Assembly: GCF_037976325.1 (NCBI RefSeq) | Contig: NZ_CP150265.1 | Location: 820,001-884,000 of the forward strand | Direction of reading: 5' to 3' | Source of the DNA: Paenibacillus sp. FSL K6-3182 | GTDB lineage: Bacteria; Bacillota; Bacilli; Paenibacillales; Paenibacillaceae | DNA: 64,000 nucleotides | Shown: positions 1 to 8,663 of the stretch, piece by piece | Numbering within the stretch: position 1 is the stretch's first letter | Layout: each line of letters starts with the position of its first letter | Notes under the pieces: generated by a model | What the model saw: the letters and a program-made list of their open reading frames with translations, nothing else | What the model was told of the DNA's origin: nothing | Databases searched by the model: none | Made by a program: the position numbers and the translations under genes

Positions 1-475
1 AAGTATCCGAGCAGAAAATATTGCCGACATGCAATTTTAGCCCTTTTTCAATACCGCGCTCATAGGCTGCCTTTAACAAGGAGAAGCTGCCGATTGGCGA
101 GAAATCATATCCGCCAAAAACATGGCGATTAACGCTGGAATCTGTACAAGCGGCTTGCGCCAAAATAACTTCACGAACATGTACGCTTTCCTGCATCGCG
201 CCGCAAGTGCCTACACGAACTAGATTTTTAACGCCATAGTCCTTAATCAATTCATTCACATAAATACTGATTGAAGGGACGCCCATTCCAGTTCCCTGCA
301 CGGATATGCGATTTCCTTTATAAGTACCTGTAAAACCTAGCATGCCCCTAACTTCGTTATAGCAGATGACATCCTCCAAATACGTATCCGCAATATATTT
401 GGCTCTCAGCGGATCTCCCGGCAATAAAATAGTTTCTGCAATTTGGCCTTGTTCGGCTGCAATATGAACGCTCAT
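1..475 (-). CDS. deoD: Purine nucleoside phosphorylase, C-terminus cut by window edge
   Basis: The enzyme splits purine (deoxy)nucleosides with phosphate into base and (deoxy)ribose-1-phosphate in the cytoplasm. I translated the frame by hand: it starts [20 protein letters not shown], then has [21 protein letters not shown], the phosphate-site stretch VRVGTCGAM and the substrate-loop residues of the hexameric DeoD family. About 158 residues are present and the frame is still open at base 1, so roughly the last third of a ~235-residue protein lies outside. It is the last visible gene of the deo operon, 21 bases downstream of deoB, whose product handles the sugar phosphate it makes. Start ATG at 473-475 follows AGGAG-like purines. 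Confidence 0.93.
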   Translation of the reverse strand, partial: MSVHIAAEQGQIAETILLPGDPLRAKYIADTYLEDVICYNEVRGMLGFTGTYKGNRISVQGTGMGVPSISIYVNELIKDYGVKNLVRVGTCGAMQESVHVREVILAQAACTDSSVNRHVFGGYDFSPIGSFSLLKAAYERGIEKGLKLHVGNIFCSDT

Positions 476-496
476 CAACATTCTCCTCTAAAATCG

Positions 497-1678
497 TTAT
501 TTTAATTGTCCCAAAAAGCTTTTGCCATGCTCTGGCATCTTAACTCCGAAGTTTTCAGCAATGGTTGCCCCAATATCTGCAAAGGTTTCGCTTATCGGCA
601 GAGCTTGACCAGCTTGTTGAAAACGCGGCGAGTATACGAGTAGAGGCACATATTCGCGAGTGTGGTCCGTACCATGATAAGTCGGGTCATTGCCGTGATC
701 GGCTGTAATGATCAGCAAGTCCTGATCTGTTAATTTGGCGAAAACCTCTGGCAAACGAGCATCATATTCTTCCAATGCTTGTCCATAGCCCTTTGGATCG
801 CGGCGATGCCCGAATAGCGCATCAAAATCAACGAGGTTCAAGAAGCTGATTCCCGTAAACGATTCATCAAGGGTTGCGATAAGTTGATCCATGCCGTCTG
901 CATTGGACACTGTACGCACAGTTTTCGTTACACCCTCACCATCGTATATATCGGATATTTTACCAAGGGCGATGACATCAAATCCACCGTCTTTTAGCTC
1001 ATTCATTACTGTTCTATTAAATGGCTTCAACGCATAATCATGGCGATTGGATGTTCTTTTGAAATGGCCTGGCTCACCAACAAAAGGACGTGCGATAATT
1101 CTCCCCAGCATGTAGGGATCTTCCAGTGTGATTTCTCGGCAAAATTCACAAATTTCATAAAGCTCAGACAGTGGAACAACCTCTTCATGAGCAGCAATTT
1201 GCAGCACGGAATCAGCAGAAGTGTATACAATCAGTGCGCCTGTTTGCATATGCTCTTCACCGAGCTCGTCGATAATCTCAGTGCCGCTTGCAGGTTTGTT
1301 TCCAATGACCTTGCGACCGGTATGAGCTTCAATGCGAGCAATCAATTCCTGCGGGAATCCATCTGCGAAGACACGAAATGGTACTGCAATATGAAGCCCC
1401 ATGATCTCCCAGTGGCCCGTCATTGTATCTTTGCCATTGGATGCTTCTTGCATTTTTGTATAATAAGCAAGCGGCTGGTCTGCGACCTTCACTCCAGCAA
1501 TTTCCTTAATGTTGGATAGTCCGAGCTTAGCCATGTTAGGCATCTCCAGACCTCCGCATTCCCGTGCGATATGACCGAGTGTATCGACATCAACGTCCCC
1601 GAAGCTTGCTGCATCCGGCGACTCGCCGATACCTACAGAGTCCATGACAACAAGGTGAATTCTTTGAAACTTGTTCAT
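497..1678 (-). CDS. deoB: Phosphopentomutase
   Basis: Interconverts (deoxy)ribose-1-phosphate and -5-phosphate, linking the nucleoside phosphorylase to DeoC aldolase. It is an alkaline-phosphatase-superfamily metalloenzyme: the metal-binding start [13 protein letters not shown] (D13), the phosphorylated threonine in GKDTMTGHW (T85) and the C-terminal metal motif [18 protein letters not shown] are all present. Its 393 residues equal the normal family length. It lies between nupC and deoD with 17- and 21-base gaps, so the five genes are almost certainly one transcript. The annotation is firm. Confidence 0.97.
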   Translation of the reverse strand: MNKFQRIHLVVMDSVGIGESPDAASFGDVDVDTLGHIARECGGLEMPNMAKLGLSNIKEIAGVKVADQPLAYYTKMQEASNGKDTMTGHWEIMGLHIAVPFRVFADGFPQELIARIEAHTGRKVIGNKPASGTEIIDELGEEHMQTGALIVYTSADSVLQIAAHEEVVPLSELYEICEFCREITLEDPYMLGRIIARPFVGEPGHFKRTSNRHDYALKPFNRTVMNELKDGGFDVIALGKISDIYDGEGVTKTVRTVSNADGMDQLIATLDESFTGISFLNLVDFDALFGHRRDPKGYGQALEEYDARLPEVFAKLTDQDLLIITADHGNDPTYHGTDHTREYVPLLVYSPRFQQAGQALPISETFADIGATIAENFGVKMPEHGKSFLGQLK

Positions 1679-1695
1679 TGGTTTTAGGCTCCTTG

Positions 1696-2877
1696 TTATT
1701 TAATAAACAGTCCGGCAATAATGGCAGACAAGACGCTAACTAAAGTAGCCCCGTACAACAATTTTAACCCAAATCGAGCCACGACGTTACCTTGTTTTTC
1801 ATGCAGGCCTTTCACAGCGCCGGCAATGATGCCGATCGATGAGAAGTTGGCGAATGAAACTAAAAATACAGAGACAATGCCGACAGCGCGCGCGGACAAA
1901 TTAGGATATTTCTCTAGCTCAAGCATAGCGACAAACTCGTTGGATACCATTTTTGTAGCCATAATGCTTCCTGCGTCGACTGCGTCTTTCCATGGAACAC
2001 CCATGATAAAAGCGAAGGGAGCAAAAATATAGCCTAACAGTTCTTGGAACGAGATGCCAATGATACCGCTGAAAAGTCCATTTACGAGAGCGATCATGGC
2101 GATAAAGCCGATAAGCATAGCTGCGACGATAATAGCAACCTTGAAGCCATCTAATATATATTCGCCCAACACTTCAAAGAAGGATTGTTTTTCTTCTTCT
2201 TGCACCTGCAAAATATCGTCTTCCGGCTCAACCTTATATGGGTTAAGAATGGAAGCGATGATGAATCCGCCAAACAGATTCAGTACAAGCGCTGTTACTA
2301 CATATTTTGGATCGAGTATTTGCATGTACGAGCCGACAATTGACATCGACACCGTAGACATCGCCGAGGCACACAATGTATACAACCGATGTTTAGGCAG
2401 CAACCCGATTTGTTTTTTAACGGAAATGAAAACCTCTGATTGTCCCAAAATTGCAGAAGCTACCGCATTATAGGACTCCAATTTTCCCATGCCATTTATT
2501 TTGCTCAAGACAAGACCGATATATTTGACGATAAACGGCAGAACCTTGATGTATTGCAATATCCCAATGAGCGCGGAAATAAACACGATTGGCAGCAATA
2601 CACTTAAGAAGAAAGAAAACTGACCTTCATTCAGCAAGCCGCCAAATACGAATTCAATCCCGGTATGGGCATAGCCAAGCAATTTCTCAAACATACTGGA
2701 GAACCCTTTAATTAAAACAGCACCAGCTAAGGTGTTTAATAGAACGAAGGCTAAGATTACCTGCAGGATGACCATGATAATGAGCGGTTTATAGCGAATG
2801 TTCTTTTTGTTATTGCTCGCAATGTAAGAAAGCCCAAGAACAACAAGCAAACCTAATATAGCGATTAAAAATTTCAT
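1696..2877 (-). CDS. nupC: Concentrative nucleoside transporter, NupC/CNT family
   Basis: Membrane importer of nucleosides driven by an ion gradient, feeding the salvage enzymes around it. The 393-residue protein is hydrophobic throughout, with about ten membrane segments, and carries the CNT core signatures [17 protein letters not shown] and the late [14 protein letters not shown] region. Length matches Bacillus NupC. It is separated from cdd by 76 bases that hold a cre-like site (see findings), so part of the operon could be under separate carbon control. The choice between pyrimidine and general nucleoside specificity cannot be made from the sequence. Confidence 0.93.
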   Translation of the reverse strand: MKFLIAILGLLVVLGLSYIASNNKKNIRYKPLIIMVILQVILAFVLLNTLAGAVLIKGFSSMFEKLLGYAHTGIEFVFGGLLNEGQFSFFLSVLLPIVFISALIGILQYIKVLPFIVKYIGLVLSKINGMGKLESYNAVASAILGQSEVFISVKKQIGLLPKHRLYTLCASAMSTVSMSIVGSYMQILDPKYVVTALVLNLFGGFIIASILNPYKVEPEDDILQVQEEEKQSFFEVLGEYILDGFKVAIIVAAMLIGFIAMIALVNGLFSGIIGISFQELLGYIFAPFAFIMGVPWKDAVDAGSIMATKMVSNEFVAMLELEKYPNLSARAVGIVSVFLVSFANFSSIGIIAGAVKGLHEKQGNVVARFGLKLLYGATLVSVLSAIIAGLFIK

Positions 2878-2924
2878 GGTTCATTCTCCTAGTTAGTTAA
2901 TATTGTGCGAGTTTAGAATTACTA

Positions 2925-2937
2925 TGAAGCGCTTACA
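2925..2937 (-). promoter_or_regulatory. Possible cre (CcpA) site between cdd and nupC
   Basis: Read on the minus strand the site is TGTAAGCGCTTCA. It fits the cre core TGTAA-G-CG-CTT-CA with one base missing in the right half. Carbon catabolite repression of deoxynucleoside use is known in Bacillus. The site is intragenic to the operon, so its role is only inferred. Confidence 0.35.
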
Positions 2938-2953
2938 ATAGATTCGCAGATTA

Positions 2954-3346
2954 CTATTTCATATCGGAGGCTTGAAAAGCACCTGGCAGCAGCTGTGCCA
3001 TGGTCCATTCTTCTGTATGTCCATGGAGATTTGTTAAATAGATTTTTGTATTCTCATCACAAAATTCGGCCAATACCTGTCGACAAGCGCCGCATGGAGA
3101 TACAGGACCTTCGGTATCTGCCACTACTGCAATAGCTTCAATGATGCGTTCACCTTCGGATACCGCTTTGAAAATAGCCGTTCGCTCCGCGCAATTCGTT
3201 AATCCAAACGATGCATTCTCAATATTACAGCCTCGGTAAATGCGTTTGCTGCCTGTTAGTAGAGCGGCACCAACTGCAAAATGCGAGTAGGGGATATGAG
3301 CATGCTGACGGGCTTCAATCGCTTCTTTAATTAACTGTTCCTTCAT
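2954..3346 (-). CDS. cdd: Cytidine deaminase
   Basis: Deaminates cytidine and deoxycytidine to (deoxy)uridine, the pyrimidine entry to salvage. The zinc site is complete: C52-A-E54-R in TNCAERTAIF and C85/C88 in PCGACRQ, with E54 the proton shuttle. The open frame extends ten codons further upstream, but I chose the ATG at 3344-3346 because AGGAGG sits eight bases before it and the protein then begins MKEQLIKEAI like other 130-residue homotetrameric cytidine deaminases. Second gene of the deo operon, 55 bases after deoC. Confidence 0.96.
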   Translation of the reverse strand: MKEQLIKEAIEARQHAHIPYSHFAVGAALLTGSKRIYRGCNIENASFGLTNCAERTAIFKAVSEGERIIEAIAVVADTEGPVSPCGACRQVLAEFCDENTKIYLTNLHGHTEEWTMAQLLPGAFQASDMK

Positions 3347-3401
3347 CCTACAATCCTCCTGTAAAGGCTGCTCCAAATTGGAGCAGCACCATCATATCTA
3401 T

Positions 3402-4070
3402 TTAGTAAGAAGAGGTCGATTGCTCGCCTTCCATAATCTTCACGCCTGAGCTGGCACCGATTCTTGATGCGCCTGCTGCAATCATTTTTTCCATATCTTC
3501 AAGACTGCGAATGCCGCCGGAAGCTTTAACGCCGAGCTTGTCCCCAACGGTTTTGCGCATAAGCGCTACGTCTTCAGCAGTTGCTCCGCCAGTTGAAAAA
3601 CCTGTCGATGTTTTCACGAAATCCGCACCCGCACGATCAGACAACTGACTAGCGCGTACTTTTTCATCGTCTGTAAGCAGTGATGCTTCGATAATTACTT
3701 TCACAATGGCTTTACCAGCAGCGGCTTCAACAACAGCTTGAATATCTTTTTGTACAAAGTCGTCGTCGCCATCTTTGAGTGCACCAATGTTAATGACCAT
3801 ATCAACCTCAGTCGCTCCATTTGCAATAGCGTTCTTAGCTTCAAAGGCCTTTGTCTCCGTAGTAGAAGCCCCTAATGGAAATCCGATTACTGTACAAACC
3901 TTAACGGTGCTGCCTGCCAATTGCTCAGCAGCGTAAGCTACCCAAGTTGGATTGACGCAAACGGAAGCAAAACTATATTTTCTCGCTTCTGCCGTTAATT
4001 TTGTAATCTCAGACTTTGTGGCATCTGCACGCAAAAGCGTATGATCAATCATTCCAGACAAATTTAACAT
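3402..4070 (-). CDS. deoC: Deoxyribose-phosphate aldolase
   Basis: Class I aldolase that splits 2-deoxyribose-5-phosphate into glyceraldehyde-3-phosphate and acetaldehyde, the exit of deoxynucleoside catabolism into glycolysis. The Schiff-base lysine is K153 in [10 protein letters not shown]; the relay residues D90 (EVDMVIN) and K182 (GVKASGGI) are in place. The length of 222 residues is typical. It is the first gene of the minus-strand operon, directly behind the DeoR-type promoter at 4115-4165. Confidence 0.97.
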   Translation of the reverse strand: MLNLSGMIDHTLLRADATKSEITKLTAEARKYSFASVCVNPTWVAYAAEQLAGSTVKVCTVIGFPLGASTTETKAFEAKNAIANGATEVDMVINIGALKDGDDDFVQKDIQAVVEAAAGKAIVKVIIEASLLTDDEKVRASQLSDRAGADFVKTSTGFSTGGATAEDVALMRKTVGDKLGVKASGGIRSLEDMEKMIAAGASRIGASSGVKIMEGEQSTSSY

Positions 4071-4114
4071 AGCCAGTTCACCTTCCCCTTATACGAATGC
4101 TTAATTTCACGCTT

Positions 4115-4143
4115 ATAATAACACGACTTTGAACATATGTAAA
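4115..4143 (-). promoter_or_regulatory. Sigma-A promoter of the deo operon
   Basis: On the minus strand TTTACA (4138-4143) and TATTAT (4115-4120) are separated by exactly 17 bases, about 45 bases before the deoC start. The spacer contains a TGTTCAAA half-site that repeats the right arm of the operator just upstream. Confidence 0.75.
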
Positions 4144-4151
4144 ATCATAAA

Positions 4152-4165
4152 TGAACAAATGTTCA
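4152..4165. promoter_or_regulatory. DeoR-type palindromic operator
   Basis: TGAACAAATGTTCA is an inverted repeat with perfect 6-bp arms, lying just upstream of the deo -35 box. A third half-site (TGTTCAAA on the minus strand) sits between -35 and -10. This is the palindrome-plus-downstream-half-site arrangement described for Bacillus subtilis DeoR. No deoR gene is in this window. Confidence 0.72.
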
Positions 4166-4378
4166 ATCTTAATGTTGGATAATGTAGATTATAAGGAAAA
4201 ATTCATGAGTTGTACTTACAATGAGGTGATACCTGAGCTTAGAGGTGTATGTTCCGCAACATTCTTTCAGAAAAAAACGTTTTACATTTGGAATGGAAAA
4301 ATGTAGTGTGTCATCTTTTTGAGATTTGTATACATTAAAGGATTTGTTTTTTTTATCTTATAAAAAGGAGATAAAACA

Positions 4379-4885
4379 ATGTCTGACTTAAAACCATTTG
4401 ATGCTAATATCATGAAACTAGGCAGCACAAATACACAAGAAGCGTTTCATGCGATACATAATTTGAAAAAACAAGGGACAAGTGTAATTCCAGCTTTAAT
4501 CGAACAACTGCATGTAACGGATGTATCTGTACGTACTATGATCGTTGTTGTACTAGGTGAGTTTGGCGAAGCAGCATCAGAATCTGCTGCTCAGGTTGCT
4601 GCCTTGTTGAAGGAGGACAATGAACAGCTCAGAATGGCCTCTGCATTAACTTTAACGAGAATAGGCAGCCATAGTGTCCCTTATTTACTGCAAATACTCG
4701 CTTCCACAAATGATAAAGCTTGTTTTTGGGCAGCATGGGCATTGTCTTTCATTGATCCCGCTCACATTAATGATGAATCAATTGAACGGTTAAAGCATAC
4801 CCGAGAAAATCCTGATAGCCCGATTGAAGTTTTTGCAGCGGAAGAGGCATTAGGGAAAATATTAGCCAATCGGCTTCAAAAGTAG
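4379..4885 (+). CDS. HEAT-repeat protein of unknown function
   Basis: A 168-residue soluble protein made almost entirely of short paired helices: VSVRTMIVVVLGEFGEAASES, then NEQLRMASALTLTRIGSHSV, then DKACFWAAWALSFIDP, each with the spacing of a HEAT/PBS-lyase-type repeat. Such proteins are usually binding scaffolds; no catalytic residues are visible and no partner is suggested by the neighbours. AAGGAG precedes the ATG by eight bases, and a strong terminator follows directly, so it is a single-gene unit. Confidence 0.75.
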   Translation: MSDLKPFDANIMKLGSTNTQEAFHAIHNLKKQGTSVIPALIEQLHVTDVSVRTMIVVVLGEFGEAASESAAQVAALLKEDNEQLRMASALTLTRIGSHSVPYLLQILASTNDKACFWAAWALSFIDPAHINDESIERLKHTRENPDSPIEVFAAEEALGKILANRLQK

Positions 4886-4890
4886 AACGA

Positions 4891-4923
4891 AAAAGCCTTG
4901 CGAGGCAATCTCGCAAGGCTTTT
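4891..4923 (+). terminator. Intrinsic terminator after the HEAT-repeat gene
   Basis: A perfect 14-bp stem (AAAAGCCTTGCGAG / CTCGCAAGGCTTTT) with a 5-base loop; the 3' arm supplies the T run. It starts five bases after the stop codon. Confidence 0.9.
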
Positions 4924-4975
4924 GATACCTTTTCACCCGAAAATGCATAAAATGGATACTAATAGGAGTGTTTGG

Positions 4976-5596
4976 ATGAATAATCGATTTAAGGCGAGAA
5001 TTTCTTTTTTTACGTATATAGCGCTTCTGTTTACGTTGGATAACTATTATTCATTTATGATTTTTAATTTATTTCTTGCTTTTGCAGCACTGGAGCTGTC
5101 TTTTTTGCTGCCTTTATTTAAGTCGCATAAGAAAAGAAATATGCTGGTTAGTTTTGTTTTCTTTATCGTTTTCATCCTGCTCTCGCCAAATGTGTTCTAC
5201 GTTGTAACCGATCTGATTCATCTCAATTTCTTTTCGTTTGATTATATGGAGGGACTTCACGTTAATGAGTGGTGGAACTTCTTTGTGTTAATCAGCGGGG
5301 TTTTCATAGCTCTATTTTTTTACATTTTAATGATCAAAGAGATTCAACTGCTTCTTATAAATACAAAGTGGAATAAACTGATTTTATTTGTATTTATGCT
5401 GCTCGGCGGTCTAGGGATTTATATAGGAAGATTTTTACGCTTTCATTCTATTCATTTGTTTACGGAGCCTTTGTCTTTATTGAAACAAGTGCTAGATTCA
5501 TTAAACGGAAATTCATTGCTATTCATCCTATGGATGAGCGTTTTACAATTTATCGTTTATTGGTTTTTTGTAGATTCAAAAGGGAACGAAGCTTGA
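4976..5596 (+). CDS. DUF1361-type integral membrane protein
   Basis: A 206-residue hydrophobic protein with about six membrane segments, including TYIALLFTLDNYYSFMIF, FVFFIVFILLSPNVFYVVTD and LILFVFMLLGGLGIYIGRF. The polar motifs SPNVFYVVTDLIHL and GIYIGRFLRFHS are those I associate with the DUF1361 family, whose function is unknown. The frame is open further upstream but runs into the previous terminator; AGGAG seven bases before the ATG at 4976 fixes the start. It stands alone, followed by a shared terminator. Confidence 0.75.
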   Translation: MNNRFKARISFFTYIALLFTLDNYYSFMIFNLFLAFAALELSFLLPLFKSHKKRNMLVSFVFFIVFILLSPNVFYVVTDLIHLNFFSFDYMEGLHVNEWWNFFVLISGVFIALFFYILMIKEIQLLLINTKWNKLILFVFMLLGGLGIYIGRFLRFHSIHLFTEPLSLLKQVLDSLNGNSLLFILWMSVLQFIVYWFFVDSKGNEA

Positions 5597-5632
5597 TGGA
5601 GGAAACAGCCTAACTTATAGCAAAATTTCATA

Positions 5633-5681
5633 AAAACCTCCTGTTGATTGAGCTGATTCAGCTGCTTTAACAGGAGGTTTT
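5633..5681. terminator. Bidirectional terminator between converging genes
   Basis: A 13-bp stem AAAACCTCCTGTT / AACAGGAGGTTTT flanked by T on one side and A on the other closes the gap between the DUF1361 gene and the ATP-grasp gene, which point at each other. Confidence 0.85.
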
Positions 5682-5709
5682 CCTATTGTGCTATCTTTAC
5701 GTCTAATAG

Positions 5710-6912
5710 TTACGGCTGCCGTATTACCCTCAGTTGTGAAACTTTCCTCACTATTTTTTTGAATACCATATAGCAGAATGATACGGCAGGCGCTGGGTCG
5801 CTTAGGCTCCAGATGGCAGGCGCTCTTTTGACAAAATGGGATTTAACGATTGGCAGGACGCTTAACTGTTTGGTTCGGACATAATCGCGCGATGAAATAA
5901 GATCTTCAAACAAAAAGCAGAAGGCGATCCCTGTATCGCTTGTAATCGCATAGCTTCCAATCGGCTTGCCTACTAGCTCGTTGTAAGCGAGCAGTGGGAA
6001 GTTAACGCCACATTTTTGAAGGAGAGGGTCCAGTGTAGTCGTTCTCGCATTAATCTCCAGCAAATAATACTTGCCGGTTACCGCATCCTTCTTGAATTCA
6101 ATTTCGGCGAAGCCCTTATAGCCAATCGCTTCTAGAAAAGGGGCACCGATGTGGTAAAGCTCCTCTATGTACTTTTGCTTTGTGAAGGAAGATGCGCCAA
6201 AGTTAATCGGGAATTGCCGTAGTTTTTGACAGGTCATCCAGTGAGTTACCTTTGAACTCTGATCCAAGTAGGCATCAAAGGTGTAGACATGATCATCGAA
6301 GCCGGGAATAATTCTTTGCACGATAACCTGAAGTTTAGCTTGCCTCGATTTCTCGATTGCTACTCTCATTTCCTCCAATTTATGGCATGTGAATATTTTG
6401 GCTCGGAAGAAGTCCACGAAAGCTGGAGAGTCCGTGGGTTTCACGATACATGGAAAGCCGATCTCAGCAACGACTCGTTCTTCAAATCGTTCCTCAGCTG
6501 GGCTGATCGATTCTGGCACTAATACACCGTGTTTTGTTGTAAGGGTATGGAGATACTCCTTGTCCATAATATTGCTCCAAAAGCCTTGTACGTTCATATT
6601 GATATGGTAGTACTTTTTGAGCTCGTCCAAATAAGAATCAACGAACTCCACATAAGGGTCGACACTCGGAAAAAGGACAGGCTTCTTGTCCTGCTTTTTG
6701 GCGTAGTCGATTAAATAGTGCAGAAGCTCCTCTTTCTGCTGTTTATAATGAGGAACAATAATTTGCTCGCTTAAGTATTTGGATTTGGCGCCATATGTAT
6801 TTTGCTTGGAATAATCCATTGCTACTGTATAGATCCCTTTGGAACCGAGGCCTCTTATAATGCTTAAACCTGTGTAAAAGTTTGAGCCAAGTACGACAGC
6901 TTTATTTTCCAC
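5710..6912 (-). CDS. ATP-grasp carboxylate-amine ligase
   Basis: A 400-residue cytoplasmic enzyme with an N-terminal nucleotide-fold domain (AVVLGSNFYTGLSIIRGLG), a central lid beginning near MDKEYLHTLTTKHGVLVPES with the ATP-binding IGFPCIVKPTDSP, and the C-terminal metal-binding part GFAEIEFKKD ... YYLLEINARTTT, whose E and N residues hold Mg-ATP. These enzymes activate a carboxylate as an acyl phosphate and join it to an amine. D-aspartate ligases and CarB-like enzymes share the fold. It is monocistronic with no biosynthetic neighbour, so its substrates are unknown. Confidence 0.82.
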   Translation of the reverse strand: MENKAVVLGSNFYTGLSIIRGLGSKGIYTVAMDYSKQNTYGAKSKYLSEQIIVPHYKQQKEELLHYLIDYAKKQDKKPVLFPSVDPYVEFVDSYLDELKKYYHINMNVQGFWSNIMDKEYLHTLTTKHGVLVPESISPAEERFEERVVAEIGFPCIVKPTDSPAFVDFFRAKIFTCHKLEEMRVAIEKSRQAKLQVIVQRIIPGFDDHVYTFDAYLDQSSKVTHWMTCQKLRQFPINFGASSFTKQKYIEELYHIGAPFLEAIGYKGFAEIEFKKDAVTGKYYLLEINARTTTLDPLLQKCGVNFPLLAYNELVGKPIGSYAITSDTGIAFCFLFEDLISSRDYVRTKQLSVLPIVKSHFVKRAPAIWSLSDPAPAVSFCYMVFKKIVRKVSQLRVIRQP

Positions 6913-7161
6913 GAAACAACACTCGCTTCCTTAGTCATATGAAATAGTTATGTCATTCGCGTTGTTTTCAATATCTCCTAAATATTGCTAAATATATCAT
7001 GAGGGTATTTCATTATCAAACACATTTTGATGGATATAGCCATTGTCTGCTCTACTGTATTAGAATAGTTATTAAGGTAATTATTGCAAGCTTAAGTATC
7101 TTGTAAGAGGAGAATGGCCATGACACGTGTTAATGTAGTAATTCAAATAGGGAGGAAAAAG

Positions 7162-7515
7162 ATGAGAAAATGGATAGCGTATTTGCTAGTTGCTGTTGCA
7201 GTTTGCGGGTTAATCATTGGCATTAATAAACCATTCGAAAAAGGCGATTACATTCTAGAGAAACAACTTAACAGCAATGACGCTCCAACCCTATTTGTTG
7301 TCTATAACATTTCCAAAAAAGAGGCCAAAACAAAGACGCTTTCTGATTTTTTGAATAACGAAAATCATAACGATGTGATGATTATTCGCGTTGATGATAG
7401 AGAGCTTTACAATGACCTAAGGATCGGCGAAAGAGTAACGATCAAAACAAAGGGTTACACGATGTTGTCATCCCCACCTCAAGCAGTAGCGGATGAGATT
7501 ATTAGGCATTCTTGA
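7162..7515 (+). CDS. Small membrane-anchored DUF3221-like protein
   Basis: A 117-residue protein with one N-terminal membrane segment (WIAYLLVAVAVCGLIIG) and an extracellular domain. YILEKQL, then MIIRVDDRELYNDLRIGERV and SSPPQAVADEI fit the general pattern of DUF3221 proteins, whose role is unknown. The ATG at 7162 was chosen over one at 7114 because GGAGG ends six bases before it and the hydrophobic helix then begins at residue 4. Its last 14 bases overlap the end of the converging lipoprotein gene. Confidence 0.65.
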   Translation: MRKWIAYLLVAVAVCGLIIGINKPFEKGDYILEKQLNSNDAPTLFVVYNISKKEAKTKTLSDFLNNENHNDVMIIRVDDRELYNDLRIGERVTIKTKGYTMLSSPPQAVADEIIRHS

Positions 7516-7954
7516 GCTGCTCTAACGCGGCTTCAATAGGTTTGTCTAGTCGTGTGTTCTCCTTGATGTCACTCCAGTAAACGATCAGAACGTTTCCTTC
7601 CTGATATAATCTCGGAAACGATTTGGAATCGACATTCTCTGTTTGTTTATGGAGTTCTTCAGCCCCATTAATACGATCTTTTTCAGATTGAAAGATATAA
7701 AAATGCATAAACTCAGGTTCATTTTCTTTCTTATCTAGTGGCATTCCTACGGAATAGACCTCGGGAATAACATCGTTTAATTTCGGTGGGTAACCTGTTA
7801 TCCCATAGGATATTAGCTCTAACTTCTGAGCTTCAATCGCTTTAGTTACATCTTCTAAAATAAACTTATTTTCCTTGCTATTTGTATCTTTGGAGCATCC
7901 GCCTAAGATGATGATGCATAATAAAATGAAAAATACTGGTTTTATTTTCGACAT
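7502..7954 (-). CDS. Small lipoprotein, function unknown
   Basis: A 150-residue secreted lipoprotein: positive start MSKIKP, hydrophobic VFFILLCIIIL and lipobox LGGC with the acylated cysteine at residue 20, followed by a Ser/Lys/Asn-rich linker. The mature part is charged and contains FMHFYIFQSEKDR and VLIVYWSDIKEN, with no motif that I recognise. It converges with and overlaps the DUF3221-like gene by 14 bases. A GGGGGTG ribosome site lies ten bases before the ATG. Confidence 0.7.
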   Translation of the reverse strand: MSKIKPVFFILLCIIILGGCSKDTNSKENKFILEDVTKAIEAQKLELISYGITGYPPKLNDVIPEVYSVGMPLDKKENEPEFMHFYIFQSEKDRINGAEELHKQTENVDSKSFPRLYQEGNVLIVYWSDIKENTRLDKPIEAALEQLKNA

Positions 7955-8084
7955 ATCCGATAGTACACCCCCAACATAATAATAATGCTGCCTTGCGACA
8001 TTTTCTTGTAATCATATAGACACCTTAATGATTGATAAGGTTGCATTATTTGGATGGATTATCCATTTAATAAAAGTTAAAGTC

Positions 8085-8267
8085 TAACGAATCGTAAAGA
8101 GCTTATTTTGCGGAAAAGTGATGTTTAAAGATGCTAACGAATCACAGCAACGCTATTAGGTAGTTTTGATCACGTAAAGAGACGATTTGAAGGAAATAAG
8201 GTTGCTTGTGTTCGTTACATTTTTTAAAGGTGAAAATGTAGGCGGATAACGTGTATCAGATTCGTTA
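8085..8267. repeat. Nested inverted-repeat element (MITE-like intergenic repeat)
   Basis: TAACGAATC occurs at 8085-8093 and again exactly 50 bases later at 8135-8143. The reverse complement occurs as TTCGTTA at 8211-8217 and GATTCGTTA at 8259-8267, also about 50 bases apart. The inner pair extends to 17-base arms with 13 matches (8135-8151 with 8201-8217). GTAAAGAG is also duplicated inside (8094-8101 and 8174-8181). No reading frame is present. It resembles short palindromic elements scattered between genes in Paenibacillus genomes. Confidence 0.6.
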
Positions 8268-8452
8268 CAGATAATGATGATACCTCTGGAACTGTTGGAA
8301 GTGTTGGTACTGCTGGTACCGCTGGTATCTCTGGCACCTCAGGTACCTCTGGAACTGCTGGTATCCCTGGCATCTCAGGTATCTCAGGTATCTCTGTAAC
8401 CGCTGGTACTTACTGTCACCTCCGTGGTACTCATGATACTTCTGGTGGATAG
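8234..8452 (+). pseudogene. Remnant of a collagen-like (Gly-X-Y) repeat gene
   Basis: From 8288 the plus strand reads twelve unbroken Gly-X-Y triplets ([36 protein letters not shown]), then VTA and GTY, ending at TAG 8450-8452. Glycine uses GGA, GGT and GGC, and X/Y codons vary mainly in the third base, which argues for past selection on this frame. There is no start codon or ribosome site, and the frame is closed at 8231-8233. Bacterial collagen-like proteins are usually spore or cell-surface filaments. I infer a broken 3' fragment; confidence is moderate. Confidence 0.5.
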
Positions 8453-8663
8453 TTCGACGTGTTACTTTACCTTTTCGCATACAAATGCAGTTAGATGTTT
8501 GCTTGCTATACACTAACTAAAACGCAAATCGGCTGCTAAAAGGCTGCGCCTTTCGGATATGCTCTCCGTATTTCGGAATGCTCACCGTAAGCTGCGGTCA
8601 TGTGCTATATTTTGAGAGAGTAACAATGATAGCTCCAAACCATACATATAAGGAGGCAATCCG

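Noticed and set aside
1040..1519. Long open frame opposite deoB
   Set aside because: Antisense to a fully conserved enzyme, with no ribosome site; a codon-bias shadow.
8282..8420. Tandem repeat as a CRISPR array
   Set aside because: The period is a multiple of three bases with imperfect units and no unique spacers; it encodes Gly-X-Y triplets.
8265..8513. Minus-strand 82-codon frame rich in Q-R-Y repeats
   Set aside because: It is the complement of the Gly-X-Y stretch, starts at GTG without a ribosome site, and third-base variation favours the plus-strand reading.
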